A DNA stretch of 64,000 nucleotides from Smallanthus sonchifolius. Lineage: Eukaryota; Streptophyta; Magnoliopsida; Asterales; Asteraceae. The notes under the pieces were generated by a model. It did no database searches. It saw only the letters and a list, made by a program, of their open reading frames with translations, and was not told where the DNA came from. Both the position numbers and the translations under genes were made by a program. Of this stretch, positions 1 to 13,504 are shown piece after piece; position 1 is the stretch's first letter, and every line of letters starts with the position of its first letter. The stretch spans positions 8,944,001 through 9,008,000 of the forward strand of contig CM042020.1 of assembly GCA_023525975.1 (NCBI GenBank), given 5' to 3'.

Positions 1-76
1 CTGGCTAGTTTGCACATCCTCTTGAGAGCTGATTTTGGAAACTTGAAGGTTACTAATTATACCGGTATCCTTAAAA

Positions 77-3000
77 TCAAACCATGTTTGGCCTTTGTGG
101 GAGCAAGAGATTGTAGAATTTATTTTGTAGAAAAAACCGTTTCCCCTTGCTGTCGATGGCTTTCTTCCATCCGCACCATCCACCGTTTACTATTTTCTTT
201 AAATCATCACTACCCGTGTAGTGAGGATCGAGTATTAAAAAAGCACAATCTCCAGTTGTATCGTTGTAATCGACTCCCAAAAGGGTATATGCAAGAACCC
301 CACCACCTGCATTTGTATATGATTGATTACAAAAACAATAATATCAATATGTTAATTACGATTACAGAAACAATTATATTACATTAATAATCTAAACTTT
401 TGAATAAAACGAGTTAGGAGGTTGTATGCGTTAAAAAGTAAAAACAGACTATGAGTTTCCACCGATTTGACATGTCCCATTTTTGTTTATTCTTTTAATT
501 GGACCATTTTAGATAAAGCACAACCCGAGTAGACTAGATAAAAAGGATATCGCCGTTCAAAAATAAAATAAAATAAAAGGGATATTTCACTGACCGATCA
601 TGATGGGTGTTCCTTGGGTCTCAAAATGCATCATGAGTTCTCTACATTTTTCAGGTAATTCGTCTCCAGATCTGACATTTATGACCTTGCAGCTTACCTG
701 TTAATGTCAGACAAGTTATGTTGATTGTCTTACTATGAAAATTACCAGGTTTCACCAGACACTAATAGTTTTATGCAACTTTGACTCTGTTATATTTAAA
801 ATTATGTGCACAACAACCAATCTTATTAATATTTTGCAAATATTAGTAATGGCCAATGGGCAAAGATACAAATTTTCCATGAAAATCTTCCCAAGAATGA
901 AATGTTGCAACTTTTGTGGGGTACTTCAAAAAGAACAACGTCGTAAGTTCCATGGGACGGATGGAGTTGTACTTTTACAAGACATTGATACTTTAGGGGG
1001 TGTTTCAATGTGTGTTTAATGGATTATCGTGATGCTGATTTGATGTCACAATAATAAATTGAGTGATTGGGTAATCTATGTATTCATCCCGTCTCAAATA
1101 ATCATATTTTGATAATCCATGTAAGAATATTGATTACTGAGATTAATGTAAAATTGCATAACTGTCCCCAACTATAATCAACTTATTAATCTTTATGGTA
1201 CAATAATCACTTTGAAAACGCAAATTTTAACAACCCCTTGATCAAATGATTTACGTCATTAAGATTTAATGAAACTTGAATCTTGAAAATCATGGATGAA
1301 AAAATAAAAAGAGTAAACTTACACCAAGGAGTTTGTCCAAAACAAAGCTTAGTTCAATGGCACCAATCCACTCGCGGGACCCAATAAATGAAGGGTCTTT
1401 ATCTCCAATTTCTACAAGTGACTGCTGTATTTCTCTGCCCCAATTTAGCTTTTTTTATTAAATAATTTACATAGAACATTAAAAATCAGAGTGATTTCAG
1501 TTATATTACACCTCTTAAGAGGGTCATTTCTTATAACTTTTTAAAAATAGATATAGGTACAGTTATTTAAACTTTAGTACAAAGGTTGAAGTCATACCGG
1601 TGTGAAGGAACACCAATAGACGTGTATTGTTGGATTTTAAACCATGAAACTATGGTCTGCAAGGATCGGTAAGCACAGCCCCAGCCCTGACATTAAAATT
1701 AAAAAAAAAGATAATCAGAAAAAAAGGTTTCTTCTTTCTGAATTCTGACATGGAGAATAAGGTAGAATTTTAGTCATTCTCCAAATCAAAATAATTAAAA
1801 CAGGAAATTTACCGAGTCATCAAAACCATCTTGAAGGTAATGATAGTACTCATAAGAACCTTGAACCAAAGATACATCTCCACCATTAACTGCAATAGAG
1901 CATTATATACAACGGGTTCAGATTATACATATCACCAATAAAATAATAAAATTTTATCAGTTTCAAGTGTTTGGAAGAAACTGATTCTGATTTTCTGATT
2001 ATTTAGGTTCATAATCAAATTGTAAGGAAACCGATTACTGAGATTATGTAAAACTATAAAACTATTCCTAATTTCAAGAAACAGATATTTGATTCTTCAA
2101 GTCGCAATACTATCAAAACGTCCCCTGAAAGGCTACTTACCTCCGCTACTTGGGATCCCAATATGTACATCCTTGAGCAAAGAAATTCCTGATTTAACCA
2201 TAAGTTCGCAACCAAAACATATGAGCTTTGCATGTTAACAAGTAACCAGTTAATAACTAAATATGATATGTTCGATTACCCTTCCTTAAAGTGTTGCCAC
2301 TTGCACCATCTTTTGCAATTGACAAGTTCATGGCACTAGCAATTCTTAAAACGGGTTGATCGGAAGGTAATCCCAGCCTCAAGTGAAGAGATCTTCTGAT
2401 TTCAACTGAAAAGGCAATTTAATTTACATCAGGTTTAAAGAATATATTTTATAATGTAATACCAAAGAAAATGACAGGACATATGGGTAATTTTGTGGCT
2501 AAATCCATATAAAAGCCCCTTCACATATGTATTAGTAATACTCGGTTAACAATGTTTAAAGGCTGCAATTCTGGTTTTCAACCAACTTACCTAAAAATTC
2601 GTCTTTTGGTCAAAATTTATTTCTGAAGGTTTATTTAAGTGTATTCAAGTACTTACAACTACCAAAATTGTTTTATTCAGAAAACTAGATAAATACAAAT
2701 GGACAAAAAAATGCTAGTGGGTCAACCCAACCCGACATGACCCATTTTTTACCTAAACGGAAAATTAACCATTTTGGCACCTCTAAATTTATAGTTACAC
2801 GTGAAACAAGGTAGGCTTATGAAAAAGCTAGCTTTTTGATGACCAATAACAGGAGCGCATTGTACCTTGCTTCAGTTCTGTCTCACCATACAGTGAATCA
2901 TAAATGGCAGTTATTGGATGCAGAAACCCAGGGGGATTGAAGTGATATGGTTGTAGCTGTAAAGCAGTCAAGTTTGCAATATGTAAAAATCAGGGGAAGT

Positions 3001-6000
3001 ATAAACAAATAAAAAAAATATATAATTAAATGACATTTTTAACCTTTGGGTGTTGTGATAAAAGATGGGGTAAGGTCATGTTCTTCATAGTATGTAACTG
3101 GTCAACTAACCCAGGAATAATCAATTTTGAAACTGCATCTGTTAGCCGAAGATCCTTTGTTGCATAACAGATAACTTTTAGTTTGTAGTCAACAACCAGA
3201 AGCTTGGCTTCACCTGTAGCTCCAAAAAAACAACATAAACTTTGGAAAAGAAGCCAAGATAAGGAATCCTAGAAGAATTTATGGTATATATAACAGAGGT
3301 AGCCATTTCAACTCGTTTATCAGGATGTTTTATTTCTCACAAGTCATAACCATAAAATTAAAATAAAAAACCTTACAGAGAAAGAAGTCAAATGGGTTAC
3401 TCAGATTTAAATCGCCCCATGTGTATATTTAATGCATAAAAGCTCGTAACCTTTATTAGTAAGATTATCCTTGCAAATAAAAATATATATATATTTTGCA
3501 ATCATATTTGACATACTAATTATTTATCAAAAAAATTAAATTATTTGAACAAACAGTGTTCTTGTCAGCCACAAGCGACTCGACACGTTTTGACCTGTTA
3601 CCCAATCCGCTTGACTTGCCTATTATGCCACCTCTTACATTTTTAATAACACCTGGTTGATTTCTAATGTTAGTTTGTTACTATTTGTTTTGTTGGGACT
3701 ATCCTCCGTTTTATATTTTTATTGGTACTAGTCATTTGTACCAAAATTTTTGTTGGGTGCTATTTTTTGGAACTGAAGTGACACAGGAAAAGACAGTTTA
3801 TCCATTATTAATATGAGCAATACCTGGAATATATTCAGCAACAGGGGCAGCAGGTTTTAGAGAAGCTCCTGAAGTAGCAAGCATGAAGCTTACTTGGATT
3901 TTATCTGCATTCTAAGTAAAATATCTATTACAAATCAAGATATATCATTAAATCAATCTGACAGTACAACTATTGGAGCTTAATAAAAACTGAGAAAAAC
4001 CTCAAAGCAAGTGAAATGAACACAAATAGCCGCATTTAGTGTGAAATTACCTCTGCTGAATGAGATTTGTGGTTATTATCTTCAGAGCAAAAGTGAGAGC
4101 ACAATAAAGACTTTGCATTAGACTCCATTGAAAGATCCAATTCCCTGTTACGAATAATGACAGCATGTGGTGCTTCAGTTTTGAAATCATCAAGTGCTTC
4201 TAGAACATAAGTTGTCTTAGAGTCTCTAAATTTAGCAACAGCAGCCTCAATTGCACATGTTAGCATGTCTTCTGCCCCTAAAAAACGATAACAAAAAGTT
4301 GTATTACTTTAAGAACACATGCCTTTTGACTCATTGATGCACATTAAACATATCATAGCTCTAGGTTTCATGGTTAGAGTTTGGTGGTTATGGCGTATTA
4401 AGTCAACCTGAAAATGCTTTAGTGGATGCCTAATTGGCAGTCCAGTAGGCGCAACGTGTCCACTGGGCTGTTGCCTCACAAGTAACATGCAGCAAATGAC
4501 ATAGATACTTATACTATAATCTAACATGAATGTTTCTTGAAATTTAAATTCACTTCCATACCAAACGATGCATCATACCTGTTCAAAGAGTAGAACACTG
4601 CACCACTGCCTCGATATTTGTCGATTTACCCTTCTAAGAGAAAGTTTTTGATGTTTCTAAAAGAAATACTATACATAGGAGTGTGTCAAAATCCTTACCT
4701 CATCACAATCGAGGTTTTTAATCTTTCATTTCTATTGGGTAGCCTTTCTAAAAAGTATTGACAAAATTGCACTCACGAAGTAGGTAGTTAAAGGAAGGCG
4801 CACTTGAGGCATGTGCCATGCTTACTTAAGGGAGAGGTGTGAAAGGCGAGGGCCCAAGTAAAGTAATCTTAAAAAATTTGCAGGCAGTGTATATGGCACA
4901 GTTTAAAATACAAAATATGAAGACATACATACATGTACTCAAGAAAAAGTACTAAACCAACTAAAAGAATTTTTAAAATCTAATCGTAATCACTCCGTCT
5001 AAATTATCCTCTCCTATACCCTGGCCACTTTCTTGATCACAAGATCCACTCTAAGATGCTGATGCATTTCTCCTTATATGGTATCTTGGCTCGTTAACAC
5101 CCCTCACTTGCTACTTACCCAAAGTGAGTCCTTCCTCACCAAAATGAACTCTTCCTGAAATTCCTACTATCATAACAAGCCCTAAGCTTTTGATACTAAA
5201 TCATCAAGCCTTACTTTTTTCTAATATGCTTCTTCTTTTTTGTGTGAATCTAAAAAGGAAAAGATAAAAACAAGTTAGACCTTATACCAAATTTTAGGTC
5301 TCATAATTTTTTCAATTTATTGATGTACCCTAAGGATACCTATTGGGATACACTCTAATTTCTCTCACACCCAACATGTGCAAAAAGATAAGCTCAAAAA
5401 TTTTATAGCAAGTCGTTGCAGAGTTGGAATGGAGGTCCAAAACAACCTCCATCATTCAGCTAACCAAAAACCTACATATTTTATATTAGAAAATAAAATC
5501 ATGTAATGCAGTTAGCGAATAGTTCACTTGGAGACTTGTTCTTCCTTGATCGAACAATGATTGGCATCTCAAAAAGACCTACATGTTTGTAGGGTATGCA
5601 ACTCAGTTGTGAATTGGTTTCGGTCTTCATATTTTGAACCACTCTGTCACGCACTTGTAAAACCTAGTAGCAACCTTATTATCAAGCTCCATATTTGGGT
5701 TATACAAATTTGTTGGGTTCAAAAGCATCTGGTTGCACGTGTAATGGGCAACAAAGCAAAGAGTCTCATATGTGTCATAAATTATTTTAAAAAAGATTTG
5801 TGCATTTACTTTCATATGTTTAGATACTTCCTTTATAGACTCTTCTGTTTTCCTAGCCTCATATACGTATCCCGTTGAAGACTTTTGCTACCCGTCAACT
5901 TGTCTAAGTGCTTTCACTAAAGAACCATAGGTGTTAAAATACACGACACGTTATTCTACAAACTGTGTCCATTAAGAAAATCTCAACAATTTTTCCTCGT

Positions 6001-9000
6001 TGCTTGTTAGACCCCTTTGGATGATTGCCATACTTGAAGAGAGAATAGATAAGACAATCGGGCTCCTTAAGAATAAAAAAAGAAGATGCTCAATGTTGTC
6101 ATATGTGTAGTGGGAAGCTAAATGAAGAAGTATGATGAACTTTTTTGAAGAAAGAAATAGATAAGACAAATGGGCACCTTAAGAATCAAAAACAAGATGC
6201 TCGATAATGACATATTCATAGTGGGAAGCTAAAAGAGGTGTGTGATGAGCACTCTTGTAAATTCATCGGTTATAACACTACTACTTATCAAGTATCTTGA
6301 TGTTGCTTCCTACATGCATACCGAGGACAAATAGTTTGGCATGTCACATGCTGAAAGCTTTAGTTGAAAAAACAAAAAAACCTAGCAAGGACAATGGATC
6401 CAACTATGTTTACAAGTATGCTTAGTTTTAAAATGCATGCATAATGCGTGATGAGCCGAAGCAAACGCATCGCCACACTTGATGCGTTGCGACTCCATGA
6501 TGCGTGCTTGATGTGGCGACACGCGTATAATGCGGTCCCTTGCATGATGCGCGCAATGCTGCAATATGCAATGTTTTTTGGATCTTTTCAAGTTTATTCT
6601 TCTAGGTTCTTCTTCATCAATGATCAGTTACAACTTATAAGTGTGTTTTTATGTTTAAATATGTTTTATAAGTATGTTTTAATGTTTAAGTATTAGCAAT
6701 ATAAAAATTGTTATGTATAATTAATTTTTTAGTTTTTTTTAATAAGAACGCATCACATACGTGATACGCGCGCGCATCGCGCATCAGATTTTTGGACCAA
6801 AAGCATCAGAGCGCATCGCGCATTTTAAAACCAAGCAAGTATGTCAAAACAGATAATTTTATTTGCTATTGACACAATGTGTTGTTTTTCTTTTGTGTAA
6901 TTTCACAACTTCATTATCGTAATTGATAACTTTAAAATTCATGAGTAAATTGTTACAAATTCGAAGAACAAATTTGCATAGGACCTTGGTTTTAAAAAGC
7001 GAGAAGCACACCGAAGCGACAAGGTCTAAATCCGAAGCGCAAAGCGCAAATCGCAAAAGCGGACCGATTTTCGTTCGCGAAGCGCAATGTGCTTATATAA
7101 ATTTTTTTATATATCCCATTGGTTTTTAGCATCCCCTACCCAAAATATAGCCATAAATAAGGTTTATATATGATTTAATGTATAGATTACTTACATGTAC
7201 AACCTCTTTAGCTAAATGTATAACACTTTGAAGCACAAAAACAGCCCCCGTACAAGAATCGAGCCTTTAAGTGCGATTTTTTTTCAAAAAAGTGCGAGTT
7301 GGGTTACATGACTCGCTAGAGTCTGCGCCCTAGGTCGAGTCACGAGTTAAGCGCGCTTACTCGCGGTTTTTAAAACCAAGCATAGGACATGTACAACACA
7401 CTATATTGATATCATGTTAGAAGATATTGAAAAGATTTTGGAAGTCTCAAAGACATTAGCAAAAGCCATTAGCTTAACAAGCTACATATATACCCATGCC
7501 GGACTTTTTAACACAACGAGACATTTAAGATTAAGGTTGATCTGGTTTTGAGTCGAAGAAACAAGGTTTGCAACGTGTTATCTATAACTAATAGTGCATT
7601 AAGGAGTTGAAGAACAATTTATCTTATTCAAGTGGCAATCATCTATATGGCCTAAAGACGCAAAGGGAAAAAATATTATGAAGATTGCCATATCAACACA
7701 TTTCTGGAATAATAAATGTACTATGTATTGACAGCTATGGTCCCTATAGTGATAGTACTTAGGCATGTTGACGGGGAGCAAAAACCTTCTACGAGATGCA
7801 TATATGAGTTGAAAGAGTAAAACAGGCTATAGCAAAAGGCTTTAAATAATATGAAAGTATGTGTATTTTTTTTTTAAGATCACTGATGAAGACGAGATTA
7901 TCAGCTTCACCATCCATTACATCCGGTCAGACTCTTTCTCAGCACACCAAGTTTTTATGACAACCCTAATATGGAGATTGATCATGAGGTTGCTACTGTG
8001 TTTAACAAATGTGTGAATTGAATAATTCATATATTGAAGACCAAGATCGAATCACAACAGTTGTGTAACTACGAAAAGGCATGTCTTTTTAGAACGAGAA
8101 TCGTATTTCGATCAAGGAAGAACAATTCTCCAAGTAAATTATTCGATATTCACAAATTGCACTACATAATTTTGTTTTGTGTATTTATTTACTACTAAAG
8201 TGTTTACTTTTTTGCCAGTTGAACAGTGGAGATTGTTTGGGACTTCGGCTCCAATTCTGCAACTTGCTATAAAAATTTTGAACTTAACTTGAAGTCCACT
8301 GGGTGTGAGGAAATTGGAGTGTATTCTAACAGTATCCTTAAATTTAATCAATGAAGTAAAAAAGATTATGAATCCTAGAATTTTTACCAGTGTAACTTTT
8401 TCTTATCTTTTCCTTATTAGATTCACACAAAAAGAAAAAAATTTGAAAAACAAAGCTTAATGACTTGGTGTTTGTGACATACAGTTGAAAGGATAAACCT
8501 TGTTAAGATAGTAGGAGTGTCATTGATCGAGTTTGTTTCGATGATGTGTATTACATCAATTAGTGACTAATGAGAAGAATTGAAGATTTGAATTTGGAGA
8601 AGGAAGACTCACTTGGGGTGATGTAACAAGTGTGATTGGTGTTAAAGAGCCAAGACAACATACTAGAAATAATGCATCATCTTCAAGTATGACGTTCCTA
8701 ATGTATGAATAAGGTAATGATCTTGTGGATCAAGACAATTTCTTGAATATCAAAAGCAAACACAAACTTCAAATGCTTGATGTGTATGTTATGTACGACT
8801 AACAAACAATTACAGAGTTATTTGAATATCATAATCTAGTACCCAAAGCAATAACCAACTAGTAAGCGATGTACCTTTTAGCTCCACCACAGAATAACTA
8901 ACAGGCAGCTTGATCGGAAGCTCACAGTTCAACATGCAACCTCTCTCCCAAACATACTTCTCAGGCTGTTCTTCATACACAACTGTATCAACCGACTCAA

Positions 9001-9705
9001 CTACCGAGTTCGATACAAAAAAACGAAGCACTCCAGAACTTGGATCCACAACAGCTCCAACTAAACTTTGATTCTCAGATTGTGAAAGGGCTTTCCTCAA
9101 TCTACTTGAGGCATCTATGGCATCTTGAGCAGACCTTTCATCATTCGAGTTGGTGCTACCAACAATCAAAGCTCCAATTACCTCAAATCCCCTGGGTAAC
9201 AATGCCCTAATATCATCTGCCACAAAACAAACTAAAATCAAACACATTCCTTCCAAATTTCTAGGTCATGACCTAGAAAACATGGTGAAACCTCATGTCT
9301 AAATCAAATTCAATGTCATGGAAACCCTAGGTAATGGAATGGCTCATATTACACTAATATCAACTCGAATCACAGAAATTAGGGTGGTATTAGACGTTCA
9401 ATCATATCAATTTCATGAATGGAGTTAGAATCTCTTAAGTTTGTCGTCGACATAGTGAGGAAATTGAATAATTGAAATAAAACTGGGGCTAAACCTAGGG
9501 TTTTACCTGCTTCTTTGGAGAAATCGGGGGAGAGAGGATCGGATGCGAGAGTATGAATGCATCTGAAAGTTGAAACGATGGTGAAGGTTGGTAAAAAAGG
9601 GGAACCGATCAACCATTGTATGCCTGAATCGGCTTTTGCGATCAACAGAAGTTTGCGACATAGGACTCGTATGGTTGTCGTCTTCGCGTCTGAAGCATCG
9701 CCCAT
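77..9705 (-). CDS. UFSP2: UFM1-specific protease 2 (peptidase C78), 13 exons
   Basis: Cysteine protease that matures the ubiquitin-like modifier UFM1 and removes it from targets (family knowledge). My exons on the minus strand are 9705-9507, 9216-8875, 4277-4051, 3911-3824, 3213-3044, 2956-2866, 2405-2280, 2188-2141, 1889-1813, 1686-1598, 1434-1323, 697-595 and 306-77. Every intron is GT-AG and the phases close to 1902 nt, or 633 residues plus stop, which is close to the roughly 650 residues usual for plant UFSP2. The start is the ATG of MGDASDAK; the frame stays open upstream but reads unlike the family. The N-terminal non-catalytic region spans about residues 1-440. The catalytic block has YYHYLQDGFDDS, then GWGCAYRS with Cys460, and ILDPHYTG with Asp584 and His586. 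The protein ends LLPQRPNMV. Intron 2 is 4.6 kb and full of transposons, the other introns are about 0.1-1 kb. No frameshift or missing key residue is seen, so it should be functional. Confidence 0.93.
5030..6400 (-). pseudogene. hAT transposase remnant (copy A) in UFSP2 intron 2
   Basis: Reading the minus strand, fragments match the C-terminal half of plant hAT (BED-finger, dimerisation-domain) transposases. One is a leucine- and asparagine-rich stretch with LLNPTNLYNPNMELDNKV (about 5627-5815), and a later one resembles the C-terminal tail. Stops and frameshifts are frequent. The stretch is an imperfect inverted copy of 7440-8745, matching block by block. For example, the words around 5520-5560 recur reverse-complemented at 8080-8130, and those around 5060-5140 recur at 8590-8660. 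Its reading direction agrees with UFSP2 but it lies wholly inside the intron. Confidence 0.72.
6421..6835. mobile_element. hAT-type MITE 1 with 8-bp TSD
   Basis: A 415-bp element with terminal inverted repeats CTTAGTTTTAAAATGC on the left and the complement of CTTGGTTTTAAAATGC on the right. It is flanked by a perfect 8-bp duplication CAAGTATG at 6413-6420 and 6836-6843. It is rich in GCATCGC/GCGATGC words near both ends and has no coding capacity. An 8-bp TSD is the hAT hallmark. Confidence 0.88.
6985..7380. mobile_element. hAT-type MITE 2 with 8-bp TSD
   Basis: A 396-bp element starting CTTGGTTTTAAAAAGCG and ending with the near complement (TTTTTAAAACCAAG). The perfect 8-bp duplication CATAGGAC lies at 6977-6984 and 7381-7388. 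It shares its TIR with MITE 1, but the interior (GAAGCG/GCGCAAAGCG words) differs, so it is a related but distinct family. Non-coding. Confidence 0.88.
7440..8745 (+). pseudogene. hAT transposase remnant (copy B) in UFSP2 intron 2
   Basis: Plus-strand fragments of a hAT transposase lie in the expected order. A segment with ATYIYTHAGLFNTTRHLR-like sequence is near 7480. It is followed by TRFATCYL near 7565, an NPNMEIDHEVATVF-like block near 7960, the dimerisation-domain start WRLFGTSAPILQLAIKIL at about 8225, and the tail LTWGDVTSVIGVKEPR at about 8600. Many stops and frameshifts mean it is dead. It runs antisense to UFSP2 and is the inverted partner of 5030-6400. No terminal repeats or TSD were found at the outer ends. 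Confidence 0.75.
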
Positions 9706-10786
9706 GGTATTCAGTACGCCAGAACAGGGGTTCTGCAAGAACTTGACCGCGTTGACTGTGGCGTTCTGATTTATGGGAGGTTTTAGAAATGGAAATGAAT
9801 TTTCCGTACTTATTTTAATATTTTTTATCATCTTTTTTATTATTAGGTCTATTTTTTAAGTTATGTTCTTTGTTTTTTCTTTTTTAACAACAATTCTTAG
9901 ATTTTCTAGAAAAAATAAACCATAGCAAGTATCTTGTAGAATTTGAATCCTTAACTTTCTGATTTTAGGGTACACCACTTAACGATCAGGATATTCCTTC
10001 AAGCATGTTCATGTTCTTGTGATCATTACAATTCTAATGGTGTCATGTTGATTAGACTACTGGTTAGAGGAGGTCAAAATAGTGAGGGATCTAGTCGAAG
10101 AAAGAGTTTAACGTGTGTGGTAGATTGATCTGCTAGTCCGCCACTATTGTAGTAATCACAAACCAACGACAATCATAAAAACAAAAGTTAAATATTAAAA
10201 AGTTAGAATAATAGTGTCAACAATTTTAAGTAATTACTTTTACATTAGAAAAATGTATGTTCACTAATGGCTTAAGTGGCTTTTTGTTACACCACCGTCA
10301 CCGGCTCCACCACCTCTACCCTCACCCTCACAACTGACAATTGGCGTTCTCGTCGTCTCTGCCACAATTGTTTGAAGTATCTATAAATTAGTTTGTTTTA
10401 AGTTTTAAGATGATGGTGTTTGATTAGCTTGTTGTAATGGTTCGAAAACCATATAGGATATCGAACCAACCATCTTACATGTTTGATGGTTGAACGGGTT
10501 GATAGATCCTAAAAACTAGATGATACCATATTGTTATCGTAATCGATTAAAAAGTATAAGAATACAAAAGTTACAACTTTCATAGTTTTCAAAATCTAGA
10601 AAAATATTATACCACAATGTATCTTGCATACTACTTCATATCTCTCTCAATGTATCTTATATATTTACCTAGCCATATTTATAAATCTTTTAAATTTTTA
10701 CAGGTGAGTTAAAAATTATTATAACAAATAAAAGAGAATAAAAAAGAAGTGAGTTGGCTAAGATAACAACCAACGTCTTGTTATAA
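9706..10786. other. UFSP2 upstream region, no gene seen
   Basis: This AT-rich flank lies upstream of the UFSP2 start and should contain its promoter and 5' leader. I cannot place a TATA box or transcription start with confidence. No coding or repeat structure is recognised up to the MITE at 10787. Confidence 0.5.
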
Positions 10787-11126
10787 GGCTATGTATAGTA
10801 GTCACCGTGAGAGAGAGGTGTGAGGCCACCTCAGCTGCTCACACTCATGCACACCGCGCCACCCCCTAGTGAGAAGGGGGCGTAAATAGGGGCTTGTGGC
10901 CGGGCTCACGAGCGTTCGAGCATTTCTTTATCAGTCTTTGTCCATTTCAACCAATGAAGACCAATATGTCCATTTCTTTTTCTTTTTTATTTTAATTTTA
11001 ATATAATATTTAAAGTTGATCACACTCACTAACCATTACAAACTATTTTTTGCTCATACTCACTACCAGGTGCCGCCTACATGGCATCACCTTTTTGCTT
11101 ACAATCACTAACCACTACACACAACC
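10787..11126. mobile_element. PIF/Harbinger (Tourist-like) MITE
   Basis: A 340-bp element with imperfect terminal inverted repeats (GGCTATGTATAGTAGTCA on the left, complement of GGTTGTGTGTAGTGGTTAG on the right) flanked by TAA at 10784-10786 and 11127-11129. The 3-bp TAA/TTA duplication is typical of PIF/Harbinger. No ORF. Confidence 0.75.
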
Positions 11127-11129
11127 TAA

Positions 11130-13000
11130 TAAGCCATCCAAACGTCTTTTTTCACTGGAGTTTTATGATTATAGCCTAGGCGGCTAGGTTTAGTTAGAAC
11201 AGAGTGGGTTTGTCTGGTTTAGTTTTGAGTCGTTCAACTGTGTAATATAAATCAAAGAACCATGGTTTGATTAGGACTAATATATTTAACTAAACCAGAA
11301 AATCGGTTAGAGTAATTTTCTCCTTTACTATGATGCAATAAATCTCATGTTCCTGTTTTGTCAACTACCTTAGACTTTATATAAGGTTGTAAATAAACAA
11401 ACCTTGTCTGACAAGAAGTTCATTTATGCCCGTTAGTTTATTATACACACAAACTTGAAACAAGTTTTTAGGGTCGTTTAGTGAAATGAATGACCATAAA
11501 CAAACTTCTTGTTCGTACATTTTACGTTCGTGAACATTCAATAAATTGTTCGTATATGTACAAATATTATACATGTACAATATTTTACATAAAATATGTA
11601 TACCTAAATGAATGAAAGTATAAGAAATAAACTTTAATATTTTTTATAATATGCTATTTCCTTAAATACGTTATATTTTTCATGTATGTTTGTTATTTAT
11701 TATTAAATGAATGAATACAAACAAATATGTTTTCTTAGTGAACAAACATAAAGAAAAAAGTTTGTGTTCTTTTAAGTGTTCGTGATAGTTTTACTTAGAT
11801 CTTGTAGATCTGTTGTTTTTTTGTTATTTCTTTATATGTATGATAGTTTCAATCGTGTTTATTTTACAATGTTCATTCGTTACATTTACGCCTTCAACTC
11901 GTGATTTCAAGTTTGTAACCAAACTCCCTAAACCTATCAATATAATATTAAGTAATATATTGAATTATTAACTTTATTAATCAATAAGTATTAGATTTTT
12001 TTTTAAACATCAATCTAATCCATTTCTAGTTCTACCTTATTATCCACCATGAGAGTAGAACCCTTGACTCTTTGGGGTGGGGCAGGGGCACCATTCTACA
12101 CACCTGTATATAGGGTTGACAATTTCTGACACGACCCGTTTAAACGACACGAAGTTAAGTGGGTTTGGGTTTAAGTTAAACGGAAATGGGTCATAAACGG
12201 GTCAACACAATTATGACACGATTAAGATCGTGTCTAAAAACAGGTTCAACCTGCCTAACCCAACTAAACACGTTTTGCCAGTCTTGAAGAGGTTACACAC
12301 ATTAGTGGTGCACTGGTCAGAGAATTTTGAAACGAAATAATAGATATGAAAGTGATTGTTGGTTTGAGAGTTTGGAGACTCCAAACAAGACGAATTGTGA
12401 ACTAATTTCACTACATGTGAACATGGAATATTCTTCTTTTTCTCCTCTAAATGAGTTTAAATGGGCAAATTCTGTTTCTAATTCATGGCTTTATATATAG
12501 CAAAGGAAGGAAAGTTTCGTGATAGTGAACCATGTTCGCGTATCACTTAAATATGATGTCCATACCAAAACGTCACACGATCAAAATGGCCGATACACAA
12601 GTCAAGGTCGTGTAGATATCGAATACTTGTTAGTTTGCTACCACCGAATAGACGGTTTCTAGTTGTATGCAAATGAAAGGATGACATGTGAGTACCGTTC
12701 GCGTATAACATGAGTAAAAGTAAATATATGATTTTAGGGTTACGTATCATACTATCAAGCGATTATAGACGTAAGTTTTCTTTAATATTTTCTTAAACAA
12801 ATACTCTCTCTCTCTCTTAAAAGTTATAAGATAAACAAAATACATATGAAAGTAATTATATTAATAAATAATAATAATTTGTAACCTTATAAAAATATTA
12901 CATTTACCAGGCCAAAAAGTAAGAATTCAATTGAACTAGGAATTGCACAGCCACGCGATCCAGGCGCGGCACGATCTCGAGTATCAAAACGCATATATAA
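11130..13000. other. AT-rich intergenic DNA with old repeat fragments
   Basis: No gene seen. About 11380-11790 contains degenerate words of the GTTCGTGAAC type common in decayed plant MITEs. About 12110-12290 is rich in GACACGACCCG/GTTTAAACGACACG words typical of another dispersed non-autonomous element, similar in wording to 42575-43075. A short CT microsatellite lies at 12804-12817. Confidence 0.4.
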
Positions 13001-13016
13001 AAACACGTTACATCGG

Positions 13017-13260
13017 ATGTCACTTTGTCAGAAAACCCTAAAACGTACCCCATCGTAAAAGTGAGCGTCAATCCGCCGTAAAACCCGAAAACGTAACGTC
13101 AAGTAACCAGAATGCAAACGCAGATACAAAAACATGTTGCAATGGCTGTTACTCAAACGTAAAACCCTAAAGGGTACTTCGTCTAAAAGCGAACGTCATC
13201 CCGCCGTAAAACCTAAAAACTTAGCGTCAAGAAACCCGAACGCAAATGCAGATACAACGA
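13017..13260. repeat. Diverged tandem duplication, about 125 bp x 2
   Basis: Two adjacent units share, in the same order, AAAACCCTAAA, GTAC.CC.TCGT, GCGTCA.TCCGCCGTAAAAC, AACGTCAAG and GCAAA.GCAGATACAA. The unit length is about 120-125 bp. It is non-coding and not assigned to a known family. Confidence 0.65.
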
Positions 13261-13504
13261 TTAGAAATCTAAAACCAAAACATTAAAAAGAACCGAAAAA
13301 GAAAAAAAACACAAAGGTATAAAAAAAACTTCAAGACAAAATAGGCACTTTTCACTTCCATAATCTTTAAATATAGTATATAATTACTATGAATTGGCTT
13401 CATACGGCCCAACGATGAAAAAGAAACATAGGATGGAGACGGGCCAGTCAGAACACCAAGGATGAATAGTACGTCACTGAACTGTGTAAATCTATCTATA
13501 CTAA

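Noticed and set aside
985..1245. Possible MITE in a UFSP2 intron starting GGGGGTGTTTCAATG
   Set aside because: No matching inverted end or TSD could be found.
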